Shown: positions 1-6,306 of the stretch, piece after piece
Layout of the letters: every line of letters begins with the position of its first letter
Numbering within the stretch: position 1 is the stretch's first letter
NCBI GenBank assembly: GCA_019308655.1
Contig: JAFDHS010000111.1
Coordinates: 1 to 6,307, forward strand
Direction of reading: 5' to 3'
Source: Deltaproteobacteria bacterium
Lineage (GTDB): Bacteria > Desulfobacterota > Desulfobacteria > Desulfobacterales > JAFDHS01
DNA: 6,307 nt
Translations under genes and position numbers: made by a program
Notes under the pieces: generated by a model
Seen by the model: only the letters and a program-made list of their open reading frames with translations
Databases searched by the model: none
What the model was told of the DNA's origin: nothing

Positions 1-483
1 CCGGCAGTGGAGGCCGGTGAATCACTCGGATTTTTACCCGGAGATCTTGCAGAAAAGGTTGATCCCTATTTACGACCTCTTTATGATGCACTTCACGATA
101 TGATGACCTTTGAAAAGGTTTCAGGTTTAATTGAACAAGGGGCTATAGAAGTCGCTCCCCTTGCTTTTATGCGCGGCCGAACCTTGAACGATTCCTTTAT
201 TATTTTAGATGAGGCCCAAAATACCACATCCGAACAGATGAAAATGTTTTTAACCCGTATAGGATTCAGCTCAAAGGCAGTTATAACAGGCGATATAACC
301 CAGATTGATCTTCCGGTTGAAAAGCGTTCAGGACTTGTTGAAGCCAAAGATATCCTGAATAAAATAAAAGGCATAGAATTTGTCTTCTTTTCAAAAAAAG
401 ATATCGTAAGGCATCATCTGGTTCGGGAAATTGTCAAGGCATACGAGAACCAAGCGGACAAACAAAAAAAAGTTAAACAATAA
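1..483 (+). CDS. phoH: PhoH family ATPase (YbeZ-like), 3' part only
   Basis: This is the C-terminal 160 residues of a PhoH/YbeZ-type P-loop ATPase. The reading frame is open from base 1 (Pro-Ala-Val-Glu-Ala-Gly...), so the GTG at 7 is an internal valine codon and not a start. Visible family features are the segment FLPGDLAEKVDPYLRPLYDA, a Walker B motif ILDEAQN (Asp70-Glu71 of the visible part, near bases 208-213), the VITGDITQIDLP sensor-like strand, and the HHLVREIVKAYE end typical of PhoH-like proteins. The Walker A loop lies upstream of the window. The tail after that is short and lysine/glutamine-rich. PhoH/YbeZ proteins bind nucleotide, are thought to be RNA-associated, and are genetically and physically linked to the RNase YbeY, whose gene lies two positions downstream. 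The exact biochemical role in this organism is not established. Family assignment is very secure. Confidence 0.96.
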   Translation, partial: PAVEAGESLGFLPGDLAEKVDPYLRPLYDALHDMMTFEKVSGLIEQGAIEVAPLAFMRGRTLNDSFIILDEAQNTTSEQMKMFLTRIGFSSKAVITGDITQIDLPVEKRSGLVEAKDILNKIKGIEFVFFSKKDIVRHHLVREIVKAYENQADKQKKVKQ

Positions 484-506
484 AATTTATCATCGCAAAC
501 TTCTCA

Positions 507-2882
507 ATGAACTTGAAAATAAACAAAAAATACACCCGCAGTTTTTTGGGGTCCACCAACCGCTATGTATTCTGGTCGCTTCTGATAGGAATTACGGTCA
601 TATTTACAATTATTCTTTGTCCTAATCTTGTTATCAAACGTTATTCGTACAATATAGGCGACATTGTTGAAAGGGATATCAAGGCACCTAAAGATTTCTT
701 TATCGAAAACCAGGATGCTACTCAACAAAGCCGAAGACAGGCGGTTGAAACCGTTTTGACCGTTTACGATCACGATACCATCCTTGCACATACGTTAAGC
801 CGGCGTATTGATGAAGCATTTACTGATTTGCGTAGGATTTTTGAATCTGAAAGTGCTTCAACCGGCACTTCGGATAAAAAGCCGCCTTTACATGACCGAA
901 TCCTGCAAATGAAGGATAAGTTTGAAGAAAAAATGGGAATTTCTGTAAGCAATGGCGCTTATAAGATTCTTGAAGATGAAAAATTTTCACAAAATATTTC
1001 GAATCTTATCGGAAAAATTCTCAAACAAATTCTGAATAATGGGGTGGTCGCAAACAAAGAAATCCTACTCAAAGAATACGAGAAAGGAATCATTTTAAGA
1101 AGTGTACAAACAAAAAAAGAAGAGATTGTTCTTGACTTAAAAGGTTTTTACGGACCTGATCAGGCTAAAACCATGGTCAGGATAATCGGCCGGCCGATTC
1201 TTAAAGATATAAATTATATTCTTCAGAGCCTGATTGTAGATTTTACCCAAAGACTCCTGCCTCCCAATATAACATTAAACAGGAACGAAACCGAAGAGCG
1301 AAAAAAAATGGCGGCAGAAGAAATCAAGCCTGTTCTATACAAAATAAAGGCCGGAGAAATGCTGTTACGTGAGGGGGAAAGAGTTTCAAAGCTCCAGTTG
1401 TTAAAACTTAATGCAATGAAAAATCAAACACAAAACAAACCCCTCGAAGCAAAAAGCATCGGAACAGGTATGGTCATTCTTTGCCTGCTTTTGACAACGT
1501 ACATTACCCATATAAAAGATAATCAAATTTTTGAACGTCATTATAACAAAAATCTATTATTTATCAGCAGTATTCTTCTTACATTTTTCATTATCACCAA
1601 AATATCGGCCTCATTGTTCATATCAATGGCACCCAACATACCCTTTTCAATCTCCACTTCGTCAATGTTCTTCAGCATTCCCGTTGCATCAGGTGCCATG
1701 ACCATATGTTTGTTTATGGGGCTTGAAATCGCCACTGCTTTTGCCGTGCTTATGGCAATCTGTGCCCTTCTTATCTTTGAAATCAACTTCGGTATTTTTA
1801 TATATTTTCTGCTAAGCAGCATATTGGCTGCATATTGGCTGCAACATTGCAGGGAGCGTAAAGTTTTTATCAAGGCCGGCCTGAAACTCGGGTTATTCAA
1901 TATGTTACTCGCTACCATAGTCGATATTTATATGGCCGACTTTTTGGGTTTTAAACTTTTTTGGGACTGGGCCTTTGCCTTTATGGGAGGTATGGGAGCA
2001 GGAATCGTTACAGCCGGTATTGCACCTCTTGTGGAAATCGCCTTTAATTACACGACCGATATCAAGCTGCTTGAACTTGCAAACCTTGACCAGCCGATTC
2101 TCCGCAGACTTATGATAGAGGCACCCGGCACGTATAATCACTCCGTAGTCATCGGTACAATGGTTGAAGCCGCGGCTTCCGAGATCGGAGCTAACCCTCT
2201 GCTTGCAAGAGTATGCGGATATTACCATGATATCGGCAAAATCAAAAAACCTCTATATTTTATTGAAAATCAGCGAGACGGCATAAACAGGCACAACAAG
2301 CTTGCGCCTTCCATGTCAAGTCTGATCCTGACAGCCCACGTCAAAGAAGGGGTCGACATCGCCCAAAAAAATAAACTGGGAGAATCCATAATAGATGCCA
2401 TACAACAGCACCATGGAACCAGCCTGATCAGCTTTTTTTATGAAAAAGCCAAACAACTTAAAGGAGATGATACCGTAAAAACCGATGATTTCAGATACCC
2501 TGGTCCCAAACCTCAAACCAAAGAAGTCGGACTTGTTATGCTGGCGGACGTAATTGAAGCCGCATCAAGAACTCTTGAGAACCCTACGCCATCCAAAATT
2601 CAAGGTCTTGTTCAAAATCTCATAAACAAGGTTTTTTCGGACGGTCAGTTGGACGAATGCGAACTGACCTTAAAAGATCTTCACAAAATAGCCAAAAGCT
2701 TCGATAAAATATTAAACGGAATCTATCATCACCGCATTGAATATCCTGATAATATAGCAGTAATCAATGGAAAGGCCAAAAATGGGAGTCCTGATAGACA
2801 ACAAACAAAACAAGCACAAAATATCACCGGAAAAAATACGCCAAAAAGCCAGGGCCATCTTAAACGCCTTGGACTCTCCTGA
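507..2882 (+). CDS. pgpH: 7TM-HD cyclic di-AMP phosphodiesterase, PgpH/YqfF type
   Basis: A 791-residue membrane protein, full length for the family. An N-terminal transmembrane helix (about residues 20-40) is followed by an extracytoplasmic domain (about 44-315) containing the family's GDIVERDIKAP segment near its start and a KAGEMLLREGERV segment near its end. About seven hydrophobic helices follow (roughly 319-506), then a cytoplasmic HD domain. Metal-binding residues are all present: His545 (YNHS), His574-Asp575 (YYHDIGK), His611 (TAHV), His635-His636 (QQHHGT) and Asp681 (LADVIEA). In Listeria and Bacillus, PgpH hydrolyses c-di-AMP to pApA; the same activity here is inferred. The ATG at 507 is forced, because an in-frame stop lies at 474-476 and there is no other ATG between. 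It has no Shine-Dalgarno sequence, so coupling to phoH (23 bases upstream) is likely. The last ~40 residues, after HHRIEYP, are basic and low-complexity and lie mostly over the start of ybeY. Confidence 0.94.
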   Translation: MNLKINKKYTRSFLGSTNRYVFWSLLIGITVIFTIILCPNLVIKRYSYNIGDIVERDIKAPKDFFIENQDATQQSRRQAVETVLTVYDHDTILAHTLSRRIDEAFTDLRRIFESESASTGTSDKKPPLHDRILQMKDKFEEKMGISVSNGAYKILEDEKFSQNISNLIGKILKQILNNGVVANKEILLKEYEKGIILRSVQTKKEEIVLDLKGFYGPDQAKTMVRIIGRPILKDINYILQSLIVDFTQRLLPPNITLNRNETEERKKMAAEEIKPVLYKIKAGEMLLREGERVSKLQLLKLNAMKNQTQNKPLEAKSIGTGMVILCLLLTTYITHIKDNQIFERHYNKNLLFISSILLTFFIITKISASLFISMAPNIPFSISTSSMFFSIPVASGAMTICLFMGLEIATAFAVLMAICALLIFEINFGIFIYFLLSSILAAYWLQHCRERKVFIKAGLKLGLFNMLLATIVDIYMADFLGFKLFWDWAFAFMGGMGAGIVTAGIAPLVEIAFNYTTDIKLLELANLDQPILRRLMIEAPGTYNHSVVIGTMVEAAASEIGANPLLARVCGYYHDIGKIKKPLYFIENQRDGINRHNKLAPSMSSLILTAHVKEGVDIAQKNKLGESIIDAIQQHHGTSLISFFYEKAKQLKGDDTVKTDDFRYPGPKPQTKEVGLVMLADVIEAASRTLENPTPSKIQGLVQNLINKVFSDGQLDECELTLKDLHKIAKSFDKILNGIYHHRIEYPDNIAVINGKAKNGSPDRQQTKQAQNITGKNTPKSQGHLKRLGLS
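1819..1843 (+). repeat. 11-bp tandem repeat inside pgpH membrane region
   Basis: The unit CATATTGGCTG occurs twice back to back (1820-1830 and 1831-1841), and identity at an 11-base offset extends to cover 1819-1843. It encodes ILAAYWLQ at the end of a predicted transmembrane helix. Because 11 is not a multiple of three, the two copies are read in different frames. A recent simple duplication would have shifted the downstream frame, which is intact, so this is probably old or coincidental. Confidence 0.7.
2769..2775 (+). promoter_or_regulatory. Probable ribosome binding site deciding the ybeY start
   Basis: The purine-rich GGAAAGG lies six bases before the ATG at 2782 and inside the pgpH coding sequence. 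The alternative ATG at 2767 has no comparable purine tract upstream. This favours 2782 as the ybeY start, giving a protein that begins MGVLIDN, which fits the first strand of the YbeY fold. The match to the Shine-Dalgarno consensus is partial. Confidence 0.45.
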
Positions 2883-3222
2883 TGGCGAACTCTCCATACT
2901 GATAGTTGATGACCCACAGATAGCGTTATTAAATAAAGACTATCTGCACAGAGAAGGCCCGACAAATGTTATCGCCTTTCCCATGCGTGAAGGTAACTTT
3001 TCAGATATAAATCCTCAACTTCTTGGCGATGTGGTGATTTCAATAGAGACGGCAAAAAAAGAGGGTGAAAAAGCGGACATCAGCATGGAGCAACGCTTTA
3101 CAGAACTTCTGGTACATGGTATTCTTCATCTTTTTGGCTACGACCATGAAAAAACAGAACAAGAAGCTGTGGACATGCAACTAAAAACCGATGCGCTTCT
3201 GAAATTGATCGAAAGAATTTAA
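2782..3222 (+). CDS. ybeY: Endoribonuclease YbeY (rRNA maturation factor)
   Basis: A 146-residue zinc-dependent endoribonuclease of the UPF0054 family. The diagnostic zinc motif HGILHLFGYDH supplies His112, His116 and His122 (counted from the ATG at 2782). Other family features are the loop REGPTNVIAFP (Arg57 and PTNV 60-63) and the strand LLGDVVIS (about 81-87). In other bacteria YbeY takes part in 16S rRNA 3'-end maturation and ribosome quality control, and it partners with PhoH/YbeZ, encoded just upstream here. The gene overlaps the end of pgpH by 101 bases in another frame. An in-frame ATG at 2767 would add five residues (MERPK) and extend the overlap to 116 bases. I prefer 2782 because of the purine tract before it. 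The overlap itself looks real, because the residues encoded in it form the expected N-terminal strand and helix of the fold. Confidence 0.94.
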   Translation: MGVLIDNKQNKHKISPEKIRQKARAILNALDSPDGELSILIVDDPQIALLNKDYLHREGPTNVIAFPMREGNFSDINPQLLGDVVISIETAKKEGEKADISMEQRFTELLVHGILHLFGYDHEKTEQEAVDMQLKTDALLKLIERI

Positions 3223-3227
3223 TATAT

Positions 3228-3231
3228 GGAG
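3228..3231 (+). promoter_or_regulatory. Shine-Dalgarno sequence of pdxJ
   Basis: GGAG sits seven bases before the pdxJ ATG, in the 16-base gap after the ybeY stop. It is the only clear, well-spaced Shine-Dalgarno sequence in the window and fixes the pdxJ start. Confidence 0.75.
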
Positions 3232-3238
3232 ATTTAGT

Positions 3239-3958
3239 ATGGCTAGTTTAGCTGTAAATGTTGACCATGTGGCAACACTAAGACAGGCCAGGGGTGCTGC
3301 TTATCCTGATCCGGTAGCAGCGGCGGTAATTGCCGAATTGGCCGGCGCTGAAGGTATCGTCGTTCACCTGCGGGAAGACAGACGCCATATCCAGGACCGG
3401 GATGTCAAAATTTTACGAAAAGTCGTTCAATCCAAACTTATCCTTGAAATGGCTGCAACACCTGAAATGATCGGGATTGCTTTTGATATACAGCCTGATA
3501 TCGTAACCCTGGTACCTGAAAAACGTGAAGAGCTTACAACTGAGGGGGGGATGGATCTTATGGTCCACCAAAACGCTATTGCCGAAACAGTAGAAACATT
3601 GCAAAACAGCGGTATACCGGTAAGTATCTTTATTGACCCTGATCCGGACCAGATTAAACTGGCCTACCAGATAAATGCTTCCATGATCGAAATTCATACC
3701 GGTGCTTTCTGTGATGCAAAAACCGGCTCTAAAAAGAACCAAGCCTTTGCAATGATTGTAGATGCCGTAAAATTCGCACATAAATTGAAAATGGGAGTCA
3801 ATGCGGGTCATGGTTTATGCTACAATACCATCAAGGATTTCACAGGACTCAGTGAAATTAATGAATTCAGCATCGGCCACAGTATAATTTCAAGAGCCGT
3901 TCTTGTGGGCATGGAGAATGCAGTAAAAGAGATGCGATCTCTTATCAGGGATCTGTAA
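3239..3958 (+). CDS. pdxJ: Pyridoxine 5'-phosphate synthase PdxJ
   Basis: A 239-residue TIM-barrel enzyme, close to the length of the E. coli protein (about 243). PdxJ condenses 1-deoxy-D-xylulose 5-phosphate with 3-amino-2-oxopropyl phosphate to form pyridoxine 5'-phosphate, the last ring-forming step of the DXP-dependent vitamin B6 route. Conserved segments are complete: NVDHVATLRQARG at the start (Asn7, Asp9, His10, Arg18), HLREDRRHI (His43, Arg45, His50), LEMA with Glu70, VPEKREELTTEGG (92-104), IHTGAFCDA (152-160), NAGHGLCYNT with His191, and FSIGHSIISRAV near the end. His43, Glu70 and His191 match the catalytic positions known from E. coli PdxJ. The gene begins 16 bases after ybeY with a good ribosome binding site, consistent with co-transcription. 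In many proteobacteria pdxJ is followed by acpS, which is not present here. Confidence 0.97.
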   Translation: MASLAVNVDHVATLRQARGAAYPDPVAAAVIAELAGAEGIVVHLREDRRHIQDRDVKILRKVVQSKLILEMAATPEMIGIAFDIQPDIVTLVPEKREELTTEGGMDLMVHQNAIAETVETLQNSGIPVSIFIDPDPDQIKLAYQINASMIEIHTGAFCDAKTGSKKNQAFAMIVDAVKFAHKLKMGVNAGHGLCYNTIKDFTGLSEINEFSIGHSIISRAVLVGMENAVKEMRSLIRDL

Positions 3959-4057
3959 ATAATCTCTTAATTCTGAAATATTTGCTTTCTATGGCAAAGA
4001 ACTTCAAAGTTCAGATCACTTTTCCGGTTTATCCGGGTCAGGAAAAAACCTGAAATC
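3959..4057 (+). other. pdxJ–nnr intergenic gap with small inverted repeats
   Basis: This 99-base spacer is the largest gap between genes in the window. It contains GAACTTCAAAGTTC (3999-4012), a 6-base inverted repeat with a 2-base loop; CCGG...CCGG at 4024-4027 and 4033-4036; and TCAGG/CCTGA arms at 4038-4042 and 4049-4053 around six A residues. None is followed by a T-run, so I do not call an intrinsic terminator. No convincing -35/-10 pair or coding remnant was recognised. The last hairpin includes the only purine tract before nnr (AGGA at 4040-4043), 14 bases from the start codon, which is far for a ribosome binding site. Confidence 0.5.
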
Positions 4058-5707
4058 ATGTACCTTGTAACCACCGAAGAGATGCAGGAAATCGACAGGC
4101 AAACCATCCATTCATTTGGTATACCGGGCAGAGTTCTTATGGAAAATGCGGGTCGCGGTGCAACTCGATTTTTATTTGAAGAATTTCAAGCGCTTGCAAT
4201 AAAAAAAGTCGGAGTTGCTGCGGGACACGGCAACAATGGAGGAGACGGCTTTGTAATTGCCCGTTATCTTGCTCAAAAAGGCATAAAAGTGACAGTCTAT
4301 CTTTTTGCCTCAAGGTCTATGGTAAAAGGAGATGCTGCTGCCAACCTGAATCTTCTGGACCCACTAAATGTTGATATTCTTGAAATACCGGACCCAAAGG
4401 CTTTTGAGCATTACAAGGCCTCAATGACACGGCAGGATATATGGGTGGACGCCATACTGGGTACGGGACTCAAATCGGATGTAAAAGCATATTTCAAACA
4501 AATCATAGACGTTATCAACAGCTTGAATAAACTGGGTACGGGACTCAAATCGGATGTAAAAGCATATTTCAAACAAATCATAGACGTTATCAACAGCTTG
4601 AATAAACCTGTTTTTGCCGTGGATATACCTTCGGGCCTTAATTCGAACACAGGCAAACCCTGCGGAACATGTATCCGGGCACAGGCCACAGCGACTTTTG
4701 CATTTGCCAAAACAGGACATCTTCTTTTTCCCGGCGCGGATTATACCGGAAAGCTTAAAATAGTCGATATCGGCATTCCACCGTATATTGCCGGGAGAAT
4801 AGGGCCGAAATACCAACTGTTGACACCGGAGGGGGTCTCCACCTGTTTTCAGCAAAGAGCTTTTGATACCCACAAGGGAAAAACCGGCCACGTTTTAATA
4901 TTAGCAGGTTCTACAGGCAAAACCGGAGCAGCGGCCATGACCGCCATGGCTGCCATGAGAACCGGAGCAGGACTTGTCACTTTAGGAATCCCCAAAAGCT
5001 TAAATCCAATTATAGAATCACAAGTAATTGAAGCCATGACATGCCCTCTTGCCGAAACCCCGGAGGGTATGTTGGATGATTCATCATTTGATACAATAAT
5101 GAGTCTTCTGTCCGACAAAAAATCTCTTGCCTTAGGACCCGGCCTGGGAACAAGCAGGCAAACAAAAAATATCGTTCACGGACTTATCCTGGAGAGCACT
5201 GTTCCACTTGTTATTGATGCAGACGGTTTAAACTGCCTGGCGGGTAATCTGCAAGTTCTGAAAGAACGAAAAGCCGAAATCATATTGACCCCTCATCCCG
5301 GAGAAATGGCAAGACTTATGGATTCAACTCCTCAATTTATTCAGGAGAATCGCATAACGTGCGCCCGGGATTTTGCTGAAAATTTCGATCTTATTGTCGT
5401 ACTCAAAGGAGCAAGAACACTTATTGCTCATCCGGACGGCAAAATATTTATCAACCCCACAGGCAATCCAGGTATGGCATCCGGCGGCATGGGGGATGTG
5501 CTTACCGGTATCATCGCGGCACTGATTGCACAGGGTCATTCTTCTGAATCCGCCGCCCATGCAGCTGTCTATCTGCATGGGGCCGCTGCTGATACACTAG
5601 CGGAATCAACCGGTCCTTTTGGATTTCTGGCATCCGACGTTATTAAAAAAATACCAATGCAGATTAAAAAAATAATGCATTGTCAAAAACCTAAACTAAA
5701 CCTTTAA
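4058..5707 (+). CDS. nnr: Bifunctional NAD(P)HX epimerase / ADP-dependent dehydratase (YjeF/Nnr), with internal duplication
   Basis: A 549-residue two-domain metabolite-repair enzyme. The N-terminal YjeF_N domain (about 1-245) epimerises R- and S-NAD(P)HX. It shows the EEMQEIDRQTI start, LMENAG (27-32), the GHGNNGGDG loop (56-64), VDAILGTGL (130-138) and AVDIPSGL (187-194). The C-terminal ribokinase-like NnrD domain (about 270-540) dehydrates S-NAD(P)HX using ADP. It shows GKTGHVLILAGSTGKTGAA (274-292), ALGPGLG (358-364), DADGLN (387-392), LTPHPGEMARL (410-420), VVLKGA and the NPGMASGGMGDVLTG loop with Asp480 as the likely catalytic residue. The oddity is residues 159-183, an exact repeat of 134-158, inserted between the helix after LGTGL and the strand leading to DIPSG. 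Without it the protein would be 524 residues, a normal length. Both flanking motifs survive, so function may persist. The start at 4058 fits the family N-terminus although its ribosome binding site is poor. Confidence 0.95.
   Translation: MYLVTTEEMQEIDRQTIHSFGIPGRVLMENAGRGATRFLFEEFQALAIKKVGVAAGHGNNGGDGFVIARYLAQKGIKVTVYLFASRSMVKGDAAANLNLLDPLNVDILEIPDPKAFEHYKASMTRQDIWVDAILGTGLKSDVKAYFKQIIDVINSLNKLGTGLKSDVKAYFKQIIDVINSLNKPVFAVDIPSGLNSNTGKPCGTCIRAQATATFAFAKTGHLLFPGADYTGKLKIVDIGIPPYIAGRIGPKYQLLTPEGVSTCFQQRAFDTHKGKTGHVLILAGSTGKTGAAAMTAMAAMRTGAGLVTLGIPKSLNPIIESQVIEAMTCPLAETPEGMLDDSSFDTIMSLLSDKKSLALGPGLGTSRQTKNIVHGLILESTVPLVIDADGLNCLAGNLQVLKERKAEIILTPHPGEMARLMDSTPQFIQENRITCARDFAENFDLIVVLKGARTLIAHPDGKIFINPTGNPGMASGGMGDVLTGIIAALIAQGHSSESAAHAAVYLHGAAADTLAESTGPFGFLASDVIKKIPMQIKKIMHCQKPKLNL
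4456..4607 (+). repeat. Exact 75-bp in-frame tandem duplication within nnr
   Basis: Bases 4456-4530 are repeated without a single difference at 4531-4605. Identity at the 75-base offset runs for 77 bases because the dinucleotide AC stands at both ends of the unit, leaving two bases of shared sequence at the junction. The unit equals 25 codons and keeps the frame. It encodes a segment beginning LGTGLKSD and ending INSLNK, at residues 134-158 and 159-183 of the protein. Family members normally carry this segment once, directly followed by the strand containing DIPSG. Perfect identity, including silent positions, means a very recent event or an assembly error. Confidence 0.97.
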
Positions 5708-5717
5708 ACAGTTTAAA
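5703..5717 (+). repeat. 15-bp palindrome at the nnr/tsaE junction
   Basis: TTTAAACAGTTTAAA is a perfect 7-base inverted repeat around one central A. It spans the nnr stop codon (5705-5707) and ends at the base before the tsaE ATG. It occupies the place where a ribosome binding site would be expected, and no purine-rich tract is visible there. It is AT-rich and short, so a function, such as a protein-binding site, is only a possibility. Confidence 0.5.
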
Positions 5718-6188
5718 ATGACTTCCCAGTTACAAATAACAACCCATTCTCTTGAAGAGACACAACTATTGGGAGAAAAGACAGGTAAACTTCTTAAAGA
5801 AGGGACCGTCATAACCCTGACCGGTGATCTTGGGAGCGGAAAGACTTCTTTTGTTCAGGGACTCGCCAAAGGGCTTGATGTTCCGGAAGATTACTATATA
5901 ACAAGCCCGACATATACAATAATTAATGAATATCCCGGCAGGTGTATCCTTTTCCATGCCGACCTTTACCGTATCGGAGACTCAGCGGATTTGGAAGATA
6001 TCGGTTTTTACGAAATATTACATGGTAACGGTGTAGTCGCCATCGAATGGCCAAACAAGCTCGATGATTTTTTACCTGATCATTTAGCCATACATATTAA
6101 AATATCAGACGATGAAACACGGGAATTTCGTATGACCGGATACGGTCTTAAAGCGAAGAACTTAATAAACAAACTAAAGTTTTTATAA
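5718..6188 (+). CDS. tsaE: tRNA threonylcarbamoyladenosine biosynthesis ATPase TsaE
   Basis: A 156-residue cytoplasmic P-loop ATPase, a normal length for TsaE (YjeE). It works with TsaB and TsaD in the last step of t6A formation at position 37 of ANN-decoding tRNAs. The Walker A motif GDLGSGKTS lies at 36-44 with Lys42 and Thr43. The family segment SPTYTIINEY follows at 63-72, then FHADLYRI (79-86), the acidic LEDIGFYE stretch (92-99) and the Walker B-like VAIEWPNK (107-114) with Glu110 and Trp111, all characteristic of TsaE. The gene begins ten bases after the nnr stop without a Shine-Dalgarno sequence, so translational coupling is likely. Neighbouring nnr and tsaE are also commonly linked in other bacteria; in E. 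coli yjeF (nnr) and yjeE (tsaE) are adjacent. It appears to be the last gene of the block, since only repeat-bearing non-coding sequence follows. Confidence 0.97.
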   Translation: MTSQLQITTHSLEETQLLGEKTGKLLKEGTVITLTGDLGSGKTSFVQGLAKGLDVPEDYYITSPTYTIINEYPGRCILFHADLYRIGDSADLEDIGFYEILHGNGVVAIEWPNKLDDFLPDHLAIHIKISDDETREFRMTGYGLKAKNLINKLKFL

Positions 6189-6203
6189 CCATTTATCTAT
6201 CTT

Positions 6204-6306
6204 GCCGCAAAGGCACTAAGACACCAGGATTATAGAATTATTTTTTCTCAGATAGTGGAACAAAATTTATCTCCATTTTCTCTTTGTGCCTTGCTGTCTT
6301 CGTGGC
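6204..6306. repeat. Imperfect long inverted repeat downstream of tsaE
   Basis: The left arm at 6204-6229 and the right arm at 6281-6306 are inverted repeats of 26 bases, matching at 18 positions, around a 51-base AT-rich centre. Read in the same sense, each arm is made of degenerate units of about eight bases close to RCACNAAG, for example GCCGCAAAG and GCACTAAG on the left and GCCACGAAG and GCACAAAG on the right (minus strand). The sequence resembles the dispersed intergenic 'gcaaaggcac' type repeats I recall from many environmental bacterial genomes, but I cannot confirm the family here. No coding sequence was recognised in it. It may form a hairpin at the end of the operon; no T-run is visible before the window ends. 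Confidence 0.6.

Noticed and set aside
7..9. GTG at position 7 as the start of the first gene
   Set aside because: The frame is open from base 1 and the preceding Pro-Ala continues the conserved PhoH sequence; the gene is cut by the window edge.
431..625. Open frame overlapping the end of phoH and the start of pgpH, with an A8 run at 464-471 that might allow frameshifting
   Set aside because: The predicted peptide resembles no family I know, phoH already ends normally at 483, and the A-run lies in a lysine-rich tail where such runs are expected.
3999..4053. Hairpins after pdxJ considered as an intrinsic terminator
   Set aside because: Stems are only 4-6 base pairs and none is followed by a run of T, so termination cannot be supported.
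4411..4891. Two long minus-strand open frames across the duplicated part of nnr, which also show repeated peptides
   Set aside because: They lie antisense to a strongly conserved gene, and their repeats simply mirror the 75-bp duplication; no recognisable domain or ribosome binding site.
4921..4970. AACCGGAGCAG repeated at 4921-4931 and 4960-4970, with GCCATG recurring every nine bases between
   Set aside because: Explained by coding for the conserved Ala/Met/Gly-rich start of the NnrD domain (GKTGAAAMTAMAAMRTGAG); not a separate repeat element.
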